From assembly GCA_006227085.1 (NCBI GenBank), contig SBFY01000121.1, positions 1-7,521 on the forward strand: DNA of 7,521 nucleotides, written 5' to 3'. Position 1 is the stretch's first letter, and every line of letters starts with the position of its first letter. The notes beneath the pieces were generated by a model. The model was given only the letters and a program-made list of their open reading frames with translations, was not told where the DNA came from and ran no database searches. Made by a program: the position numbers and the translations under genes. The stretch comes from Gammaproteobacteria bacterium (lineage in GTDB: Bacteria > Pseudomonadota > Gammaproteobacteria > Pseudomonadales > M0112). Positions 1 to 5,399 of this stretch are shown here, in pieces.

Positions 1-1226
1 CTGGTCACGATGGCATCGTCGACCAGCAACCCCAGCATCAGGATCAAGCCACCCAGCGAGAGCTGGTTGACACTGATGTTGATGAAGGGCATTGCTGCAA
101 AGACCATCAGCAGGGCAACGGGTACCCCGATGGTCACCCAGCCGGCGATACGGAATGGGAAAAAGGCCAGCAGCACAAGGAACACCAAGATAAAACCCAC
201 GCCCGCATTGGACGTGAGCACATTGAGCATGTCGCGAGTGAAGCGTGACATGTCATTGAGGATGGTGATCTTCACGCCGGGCGGCAGGTTTTTCTCGTAG
301 TCATGAATGAATGCGCGTATGCGATTCGACGCCCGGAGACCATCGGCTCCAGCCTGTGTCCGCGGTAACAAGGTAATGCCCGTTTCGCCATCAGTGCTCG
401 ATTGGATCGTCCAGTCTTCATAGTCATAAACGACTTGGGCGATATCACGGATTCGCACATAGTCGCCAGGCTTGGCGCTGCGGATGATGACGGTTTCAAC
501 ATCTTTCGGGTCCTGGAATTGGCCGATGGTGAGCACGTCCTGTTCGGAAACGAAAGACTCAAGCGATCCACCGGAATCCCGCAGGTTGCGGCGCAAGATC
601 GCTTGCTGGATCTCCTGTGCCGATACGCCCAAGTGATGCATGCGGTCGGCATCCAGCAGGATGCGGACTTCCTTTTTGCGGTATCCCTGCATGGAGACGC
701 CACCAATGCCTTCGACCTCGCGCAGTGCGTTTGATAACTGGCGTGCGGTCGTGCGCAGGGTTTCTTCCGGGACTTTGCCAGTGACCAGTAATTGCATGAC
801 CGGGATGCGGTCCGGCTTGTGACGCTCAATGTCCGGTTTCTCTGGCAGGTCATCGGGCATACGTGCGTAGGCGCGGTCAATAGCCCGTTGCAGTTCGCTT
901 TCAATCTGGTCGTTTTGTTCCTTGCTGTTATCCGGGTGCATGCGCACGAGAATGCTCGACATGCCTTCCATGCTTTTGGAGACCAGTTTGTCGATACCAT
1001 CCACTTTCAGGATTTCTTCTTCCAGTGGTGTGGTGACGGATAGTTCGACATCCTGCGCGCTCGCACCAGGTCGCAAGGTGGTGATGGTGGCACCACCAAC
1101 ATCCATTTCCGGGTAAACGTTGTAGTTCAGGGTGTTGAGTGCGGCGAATCCGGCTAATGCCGAAAACACCATGATCAGGTTGACCAGGAGTGGCCGGTGA
1201 ACAAAAAAGCCGATGAATGCTTTCAT
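1..1226 (-). CDS. RND family efflux transporter, inner-membrane permease (N-terminal part, cut by left edge)
   Basis: This is the proton-driven inner-membrane pump of a tripartite efflux system (AcrB/MexB superfamily). Only the first 408 codons are present; the family is usually about 1,020-1,050 residues. The start is the ATG at 1226, giving the typical N-terminus MKAFIGFFVHRPLLVNLI, with TM1 at about residues 11-31. A periplasmic porter domain follows, with the motifs YPEMD (38-42) and RPGASAQDVE (52-61). TM2 is at about 338-357 and TM3 at about 360-380. TM4 ends in GLLVDDAIV, whose D403-D404 pair matches the proton-relay aspartates of AcrB (Asp407/408). The start overlaps the adaptor stop as ATGA and has no Shine-Dalgarno-like sequence before it, so translation is probably coupled to the adaptor gene. 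The substrate (drug, solvent or lipid) cannot be deduced. The heavy-metal branch is not excluded but no metal motif is visible in this half. Confidence 0.93.
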   Translation of the reverse strand, partial: MKAFIGFFVHRPLLVNLIMVFSALAGFAALNTLNYNVYPEMDVGGATITTLRPGASAQDVELSVTTPLEEEILKVDGIDKLVSKSMEGMSSILVRMHPDNSKEQNDQIESELQRAIDRAYARMPDDLPEKPDIERHKPDRIPVMQLLVTGKVPEETLRTTARQLSNALREVEGIGGVSMQGYRKKEVRILLDADRMHHLGVSAQEIQQAILRRNLRDSGGSLESFVSEQDVLTIGQFQDPKDVETVIIRSAKPGDYVRIRDIAQVVYDYEDWTIQSSTDGETGITLLPRTQAGADGLRASNRIRAFIHDYEKNLPPGVKITILNDMSRFTRDMLNVLTSNAGVGFILVFLVLLAFFPFRIAGWVTIGVPVALLMVFAAMPFINISVNQLSLGGLILMLGLLVDDAIVT

Positions 1227-2329
1227 GGCTGGGCAGCAGCTGGTGCCTGGGCGGGTAGTGCTTGTACTGGTGTGCCTTCCACGATCAGGTCCAGCCGGCT
1301 GGTAATCACCTGGTCACCGGCTTCCAGTCCGGCGAGCACCCGTACCCGTTCGCTATCGGCCAGGCCGAGTACCGGTTCCACCATGGCAGCCTTGCCGTCC
1401 TTGATGGTGTACACAACGCGGCGCCGGTCCCGGTCGGTGAGTGCACTGCGGGGAATCAGCAAGGCATCGGGAACAGTGAAGCCCTTGAGGATCACGCGCG
1501 CTGACATGCCCTCGCGCAGCAGGCCATCAGGGTCGTTCACAGCCAGTCGCACGGCAAAGTTACCGGTACCAGGTTCTGCTGTGCTACCGATCAATTCGAC
1601 GCGACCTTGCCATTGCCGCCCGGGTACGCCTTGCGTACTGATTGGCGCGGTTTCACCGATTTGCAGCGAATTCACTTCGCGCTGTGTCACATAGGTCACA
1701 ACGCGTAGCGTATTGATGCCCTGGATGACGCCCAGCTGTTGGCCGGGCATGACATTCTGGCCGGCTTCCACACTGCGTGATTCGACAATCCCGTCAACCG
1801 GTGAGCGGACCGTGGTTTCCTTCAATTCCTGCTGTGCGAGCGCTTCCGCTGCCGAAGCCTGCCGTAAACGTGCCTGTGCGCTTTCAAAGTCGGTTTCAGC
1901 CTGTTTCATCTGTTCCTTGGAAATCATCTGGCGGCTGAACAAGCTGCGATAGCGTTCGTGGGTGCTTTGGGCTTTTCCCAGCATGGCTTTGGCACTGCTC
2001 ACATCGGCCGTGGCTTGCTGCAAGCGCAGCTCCTGTTTCTTGCCGTCCAGCTTGATCAGGATGTCACCCGCGTTAACCGTTTGGCCGGCATCGAAATGCA
2101 CGCTGCTCACCAGGTCAGGGGAATCCACACTGAGGTAGGTCTTATCGGCTGATTCAAAGGTGCCAAAGGCATGGATTTCAGGAGACCATTCTGTCTTGGC
2201 GACGGTGTGGGTGTTGACGCTGAGCGTGGTGGGCGTGATGTCAGTAGCGAGGTCATCACCGGAACAACCTGCCAGCACCAGCGATATCACAGCTGTTGCC
2301 GATGTGAGAATGCGTGAAAAACAAAGCAT
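1223..2329 (-). CDS. RND efflux periplasmic adaptor (membrane fusion protein), lipoprotein
   Basis: This is the periplasmic adaptor of an RND efflux system (HlyD/AcrA type), linking the inner-membrane pump to an outer-membrane channel. With the ATG at 2329 it has 368 residues. A lipoprotein signal ends in L-V-L-A-G-C with Cys22 as the lipidated residue. Domains in order: first half of the lipoyl domain (about 73-96, FDAGQTVNAGDIL), alpha-helical hairpin (about 97-170), second lipoyl half (about 172-203, RSPVDGIVESRSVEAGQ), beta-barrel (about 207-285), membrane-proximal domain (about 288-352), and an Ala/Pro-rich tail. The start at 2329 is preferred because GGAG (2336-2339) lies 6 nt upstream and the signal peptide begins there. 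An in-frame ATG at 2341 would add four residues but has no visible ribosome site. The stop overlaps the pump start. The metallopeptidase gene lies 73 bp upstream on the same strand; no clear promoter or terminator was seen in that gap, so co-transcription is possible. Confidence 0.93.
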   Translation of the reverse strand: MLCFSRILTSATAVISLVLAGCSGDDLATDITPTTLSVNTHTVAKTEWSPEIHAFGTFESADKTYLSVDSPDLVSSVHFDAGQTVNAGDILIKLDGKKQELRLQQATADVSSAKAMLGKAQSTHERYRSLFSRQMISKEQMKQAETDFESAQARLRQASAAEALAQQELKETTVRSPVDGIVESRSVEAGQNVMPGQQLGVIQGINTLRVVTYVTQREVNSLQIGETAPISTQGVPGRQWQGRVELIGSTAEPGTGNFAVRLAVNDPDGLLREGMSARVILKGFTVPDALLIPRSALTDRDRRRVVYTIKDGKAAMVEPVLGLADSERVRVLAGLEAGDQVITSRLDLIVEGTPVQALPAQAPAAAQP

Positions 2330-2402
2330 GCTGGTCTCCATCCAAGGCAGGGAGTCTGTCAGCCTGCGGCAGCGGCCTCAAGTTAATCTTGTGTCAGCCG
2401 TC

Positions 2403-3206
2403 TCACGGGGTGTTGGCCTGTTGGTAGTACGGCATCATTTCCGGTACCAGCCCGGCCAGGCGCTGTAAGCGATTGGCCGGATCCGGATGGGTGCTCAGGA
2501 ATTCCGGTGGCCGGCTGCCACCCAGTTGACCCATCTTTTCCCACAAGGTAACCGCCGCTTTGGGGTGAAAGCCGGCTTTGGCCGCCAGCTCGATACCGAT
2601 ACGGTCAGCTTCGGTTTCGGCGGTGCGACTGTTGGGCAGCTGGATGGCGAGTGCGGCGGCCATTGCCGTGCCGGTCATGGCAATCGCTGGTTTGTCGGCT
2701 GCCACACCTGCGGCCATCACGCCCACCTGGGTGGCCAGTGCGATCGACATCTGTTCGGCCGTGTGATTGGACAAGGCATGCGCGATCTCATGACCCATGA
2801 TCTGGGCAATTTCGTCATCACTGGGTTTGATTTTCTGGATCAAGCCGGTGTAGATCGCCATACGCCCGCCGGCCATGCACCAGGCATTGACCACTTCCGG
2901 GTCATCAATGACCACCACGCTCCATTCCCAGTCGCTGGACGAAGGACGCATGACCTTGGCCTGTTCGACCAGCCGCCGGGTGATGCGCTGGACGCGGTCG
3001 TTAAGGGCTTTGTCGGTGGAGATCTTGCCTTCTTGCTGGAATTTGCCGATTTCTGCCGCGTACGCTTCTTTCGAGGCGCTGATGGCCATGTCTTCAGACA
3101 CCAGCATCAGCTGTTTGCGACCCGTGGGGCTGGTGGCGCAGGCGAGCAATGCGGCCAGGAGGGTGGTGAGGGCAAGCGCGCGGAATGAACGTGTTCGGCA
3201 AGTCAT
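2403..3206 (-). CDS. M48 family zinc metallopeptidase, putative outer-membrane lipoprotein (LoiP/YggG-like)
   Basis: This is a predicted zinc endopeptidase of peptidase family M48C, a group that includes periplasmic quality-control proteases such as LoiP and BepA. It has 267 residues. The N-terminus is a lipoprotein-type signal ending in A-L-L-A-C with Cys23, followed by the SPTGRKQL segment typical of this family. The catalytic motif HEIAH is at 139-143 (two zinc ligands plus the general-base glutamate). The third ligand is probably E197 in ETEAD (197-201). Other family signatures are NAWCMAGGR (107-115) and STHPDPANR (238-246). There is no TPR domain, so it is a short LoiP-like protein rather than BepA. 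The ATG at 3206 is supported by GGAGAG (3212-3217) 5 nt upstream. It precedes the efflux genes on the same strand. A role in envelope maintenance is known for the family; a link to the pump is only suggested by position. Confidence 0.93.
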   Translation of the reverse strand: MTCRTRSFRALALTTLLAALLACATSPTGRKQLMLVSEDMAISASKEAYAAEIGKFQQEGKISTDKALNDRVQRITRRLVEQAKVMRPSSSDWEWSVVVIDDPEVVNAWCMAGGRMAIYTGLIQKIKPSDDEIAQIMGHEIAHALSNHTAEQMSIALATQVGVMAAGVAADKPAIAMTGTAMAAALAIQLPNSRTAETEADRIGIELAAKAGFHPKAAVTLWEKMGQLGGSRPPEFLSTHPDPANRLQRLAGLVPEMMPYYQQANTP

Positions 3207-3268
3207 GGGAGCTCTCCATCAGAGGGGCTAGTCTGTCAGTGGCCTGCAGGAGCCGCAAGCCGCCATTC

Positions 3269-3274
3269 ACTATA
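3269..3274 (-). promoter_or_regulatory. Candidate -10 element (TATAGT) for the M48 peptidase gene
   Basis: Reading leftwards, TATAGT matches five of six bases of the sigma-70 -10 consensus and lies about 63 bp before the peptidase ATG. No good -35 hexamer sits 16-18 bp upstream: at a 17-bp spacing the bases are TCCGGT, which is one arm of the dyad at 3292-3310. The promoter would therefore be weak or activator-dependent. Assigned by eye only. Confidence 0.35.
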
Positions 3275-3291
3275 CACCCGGACAGCGATTA

Positions 3292-3310
3292 ACCGGATTG
3301 TAATTCCGGT
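3292..3310. promoter_or_regulatory. Dyad ACCGGA-N7-TCCGGT, candidate operator in a divergent intergenic region
   Basis: Two perfect 6-bp arms (3292-3297 and 3305-3310) are separated by seven A/T-rich bases (TTGTAAT). The 19-bp element lies between the divergent peptidase and uncharacterised-protein genes. Its left arm falls exactly where the -35 of the TATAGT candidate would be. This geometry fits a binding site for a dimeric regulator, but a chance palindrome or a transcribed hairpin is also possible. No regulator gene is present in the window. Confidence 0.35.
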
Positions 3311-3320
3311 GTGCCATCAC

Positions 3321-3345
3321 TCGTGGCAAGCTGGCTTGCTCCCAT
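3321..3345 (-). repeat. REP-like palindromic element
   Basis: On the minus strand it begins ATGGGAGC, continues AAGC-CA-GCTT and ends GCCACGA. The core GCAAGC-TG-GCTTGC is a 14-bp inverted repeat (3326-3339). The layout resembles REP elements of Pseudomonas and Xanthomonas-type genomes: a GTRG-like head, GGAGC, a short G/C-rich stem, then a GCGA-like tail. It lies in the leader region of the uncharacterised gene. A second element with the same TGGGAGCA head lies at 5367-5390 on the other strand. Family assignment is from memory of the pattern. Confidence 0.4.
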
Positions 3346-3368
3346 CAGGCTTAGGCAAGGTACCCGGC

Positions 3369-4493
3369 ATGATTACGTCCTTCGATGATTACCTGATTCA
3401 CCAGACCGCTGAGCCCGTGTGCTTGCCATCGCAGAGTGATCGCAATTTTTATGATCGCTACTGGTTCAATGGGTTTGATCTCGGCAATGCGTTTATCTTT
3501 GAGGCGGGTCTTGGCCTCTACCCCAATCGGCGGGTGATGGATGCCCATTTCAGTATTGTCCTGGGTGGCAAGCAGTATGCCTTGCATGCCTCCTGCCGGG
3601 CCCCGCGTGACCGTATGCAGATGCAAGTCGGTCCGTTCAGTATCACGGTGCTGGAACCGATGCATCGTATCCGTATTGCGATCGATGACAATGACACCGG
3701 CATCCGTGGTGAATTGATTTTCAATGCCCGTACAGCGGCCCACCAGGAGCCGCAGAATGTGTTGCGTGAAGATGTGCGTTTGTTGATGAACACTTGCCGC
3801 TTCACCCAGTTTGGTCGTTGGGAAGGCTGGGTCGAGGTGGACAGCCAGCGTGTCACGGTGTTGTCCGACAGTTGCTATGGCACGCGCGACAAGTCCTGGG
3901 GCGTGCGTCCCGTGGGTGAGCCGGAAGCTGGTGCGCCGGGTCTCGTTAACAAGGAGCCCAGCGTGTACTGGAACTGGACACCGGCCCATTTCAAGGATTT
4001 TTGCCTGCACTACAACACCTTCCAGGATCCCGACGGTACCCCGACGCAGGTCGGCGCAGCCCGCTTGCCAACCTTTGCTGATGTGCGGAAAGTACCGATC
4101 GGTGAAGAGCCGGGCCTGGAGGTGATCAAGGGTGCGCATCACCGCATCGACTGGCAGCCAGGCACCCGCTGGGCCCGGCGTGAGGAGATCGTGTTACCGA
4201 TGGCTTCGGGTGAACAAACCCTGGTGCTGGAACCCACCCAGCATTTCCTGATGAAAGGTTTGGGCTACCAGCATGCGGAGTGGGGGCACGGCTTCTGGAA
4301 AGGCGACAGTGCACTCGGGCGTGAAGAGTATGATCTCGCGACGGAAGACCCGCTGGATTACCGCAACATCCATGTCCACCAGGTATGCCGCGCCCGTTTC
4401 GGTGAAGAAGAAGGGGTTGCTACGCTCGAAACAGTGGTGTTCGGGCGGCATGATCCGTCCGGGTTCAAGTCCATTCTTGATGGGGCGGAATAA
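3369..4493 (+). CDS. Uncharacterised protein with G-x-R-D-x-S-W-G-x-R motif (CrtC/AttH-like, DUF7064-type)
   Basis: The predicted protein has 374 residues, looks cytoplasmic and soluble, and has no signal peptide, transmembrane segment or cofactor motif that I can see. Its clearest signature is GTRDKSWGVRP at 171-181. From memory, this is characteristic of uncharacterised proteins grouped as DUF7064/DUF7065, which resemble the beta-rich lipocalin-like fold of hydroxyneurosporene synthase (CrtC) and AttH. Other conserved-looking stretches are FYDRYWFNGFD (27-37), WNWTPAHFKDF (201-211) and GYQHAEWGHGFWKGD (299-313), rich in aromatic and His residues. The start is the ATG at 3369, with AAGG (3357-3360) 8 nt upstream. 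A GTG at 3309 would add 20 residues but would run through the REP-like element and has no better ribosome site. The gene is convergent with the dehydrogenase. No reaction can be assigned; binding or modification of a hydrophobic substrate is a guess from fold resemblance and neighbours. Confidence 0.85.
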   Translation: MITSFDDYLIHQTAEPVCLPSQSDRNFYDRYWFNGFDLGNAFIFEAGLGLYPNRRVMDAHFSIVLGGKQYALHASCRAPRDRMQMQVGPFSITVLEPMHRIRIAIDDNDTGIRGELIFNARTAAHQEPQNVLREDVRLLMNTCRFTQFGRWEGWVEVDSQRVTVLSDSCYGTRDKSWGVRPVGEPEAGAPGLVNKEPSVYWNWTPAHFKDFCLHYNTFQDPDGTPTQVGAARLPTFADVRKVPIGEEPGLEVIKGAHHRIDWQPGTRWARREEIVLPMASGEQTLVLEPTQHFLMKGLGYQHAEWGHGFWKGDSALGREEYDLATEDPLDYRNIHVHQVCRARFGEEEGVATLETVVFGRHDPSGFKSILDGAE

Positions 4494-4501
4494 GCCCCAT
4501 C
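4479..4501. terminator. Candidate bidirectional terminator hairpin in a convergent junction
   Basis: GATGGGGC (4479-4486) pairs perfectly with GCCCCATC (4494-4501) around a 7-nt loop that contains the TAA stop of the uncharacterised gene (4491-4493). It sits between two genes that converge, 34 bp apart. No T-run follows on either strand, so it is not a canonical intrinsic terminator. It may instead stabilise 3' ends or act with Rho. Confidence 0.45.
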
Positions 4502-4527
4502 GTCAACGATGCTGATGCGCTGCTGGT

Positions 4528-5298
4528 TCAGAATGGCCAGGTGGTGACGTCGGCGCCACCATCGATCTCGAGGATCTTGCCCGTCACCCACTGCGATGCC
4601 GGTGAAGCCAGGTATAGCGCTGCTGCCGCGATGTCTTCCGGGTAACCGAGCGCTTTCATGGGCGTCAAGGCAATCATTTTCTCTTTCGCTTCGCCCTGGA
4701 TGAATTGCGCCAACGCGTCCGTCATGATGCTGCCGGGTGCAATGCCGTTGACGCGGATATCCGGTGCCAGGTCGGCTGCCATTAAATGCGTCAGGTGGGT
4801 CAGCCCTGCTTTTGCGGTGCCATAGGAGGTAAAGCCTTTCTGGCTGTATCGCGCCGCAGCAGACGTGATGTTGATGATGCAGCCCTGGTGTTGTTTCAGT
4901 GCAGGTGCGCACAGGCGGGAGAGCGTGAACGGCGCGCCCACATTGAAATGGAAATCCTTCTCGAATTGTTCGGTGCTGGTTTTCAGCATGTCATTCGGAT
5001 AGGCACCGCCAGCGTTATTGACGAGGATATCGAGTCGCCCGAAGGTGGCGAGGGTCTGGTCGACCAGTGCCTGCAGGTCGCTTTCACGGCTGGCATTGCA
5101 GGACAGGGCGAGCACCCGTGTGCCGGCCTGTTTGAGTTGGGCTTCTGCCTTCGCGAGCACATCCTTGTCGCGAGCGGCGATCACCACATCTGCGCCGGCG
5201 TCCGCGAAGCCCTGGGCAATGGCCAGGCCGATACCACGGCTGCCGCCGGTCACCAGCGCGACTTTGTTGGTAAGGCGGAAACGATCCAGCAAGCTCAT
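4528..5298 (-). CDS. Classical short-chain dehydrogenase/reductase, 7-alpha-hydroxysteroid dehydrogenase-like
   Basis: This is a 256-residue NAD(P)-dependent oxidoreductase that interconverts an alcohol and a ketone, predicted cytosolic and, as usual for the family, tetrameric. The nucleotide-binding motif TGGSRGIG is at 17-24 and NNAG at 94-97. The catalytic tetrad is N119, S146, Y159 and K163. Arg43 after the second beta strand, together with R21, suggests NADP(H) rather than NAD. The C-terminal half (IRVNGIAPGSIMTDAL, TPMKALGYPEDIAAAALYL) closely recalls E. coli HdhA, a 7-alpha-hydroxysteroid dehydrogenase, but related enzymes act on many substrates. The start is the ATG at 5298, with AAGGA (5306-5310) 7 nt upstream. 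The reading frame stays open further upstream to 5799, but that extension lies antisense to the hydrolase gene and has no SDR character. It is divergent from the hydrolase/lyase pair and convergent with the uncharacterised gene. Confidence 0.94.
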   Translation of the reverse strand: MSLLDRFRLTNKVALVTGGSRGIGLAIAQGFADAGADVVIAARDKDVLAKAEAQLKQAGTRVLALSCNASRESDLQALVDQTLATFGRLDILVNNAGGAYPNDMLKTSTEQFEKDFHFNVGAPFTLSRLCAPALKQHQGCIINITSAAARYSQKGFTSYGTAKAGLTHLTHLMAADLAPDIRVNGIAPGSIMTDALAQFIQGEAKEKMIALTPMKALGYPEDIAAAALYLASPASQWVTGKILEIDGGADVTTWPF

Positions 5299-5346
5299 GG
5301 CAATATCCTTGGGGCAGTGTTGTCCAGAATGGGTGGATGAGGGGTT

Positions 5347-5352
5347 ATTATA
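5347..5352 (-). promoter_or_regulatory. Candidate -10 element (TATAAT) for the dehydrogenase gene
   Basis: Reading leftwards, a perfect TATAAT lies about 50 bp before the dehydrogenase ATG, which would give a leader of roughly 40 nt. The -35 position (TGCTCC at 17-bp spacing) is poor, and it falls inside the REP-like element at 5367-5390. On the plus strand the same A/T-rich patch offers TATTAT (5346-5351), which might serve the hydrolase gene. The divergent promoters could therefore overlap. Confidence 0.45.
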
Positions 5353-5366
5353 GCCGGATGTATCCC

Positions 5367-5390
5367 GTGGGAGCAGGTCGAAGCCTGGAC
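5367..5390 (+). repeat. REP-like palindromic element
   Basis: It begins GTGGGAGCAGG, continues TCGAAG and ends CCTGGAC, so that CAGG (5374-5377) can pair with CCTG (5384-5387). The GTGG head, GGAGC and short stem match the general layout of gammaproteobacterial REP sequences (for example the GTAGGAGC-type repeats of Xanthomonads). It lies in the divergent region just before the hydrolase start and shares its head with the element at 3321-3345, which points the opposite way. Its presence argues against the hydrolase starting at 5337 or 5358. Confidence 0.45.
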
Positions 5391-5399
5391 AGATTGGCC

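Noticed and set aside
272..1000. Minus-strand frame of 242 residues within the pump gene
   Set aside because: It is an alternative frame of the same strand; the RND permease frame is open from 1226 to the edge with clear motifs, including the TM4 Asp-Asp pair.
2487..3188. Long plus-strand open frame (233 residues) across the peptidase gene
   Set aside because: It lies wholly antisense to the M48 gene, which has intact catalytic motifs; its product is low-complexity His/Gly/Asp-rich and matches nothing I recognise.
3351..4142. Minus-strand open frame (263 residues) across the uncharacterised gene
   Set aside because: The plus-strand frame has the recognisable family motif, a ribosome site and a sensible start; the antisense frame is a shadow in high-GC coding sequence.
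4358..4912. Minus-strand frame of 184 residues spanning the dehydrogenase 3' end and the convergent junction
   Set aside because: It is out of frame with the dehydrogenase, crosses the hairpin, and has no family-like sequence.
5337..5399. Earlier starts (5337 or 5358) for the hydrolase
   Set aside because: They would translate the candidate promoter and REP-like element and add residues not typical of the family; 5400 gives the usual N-terminus, though its ribosome site is weak.
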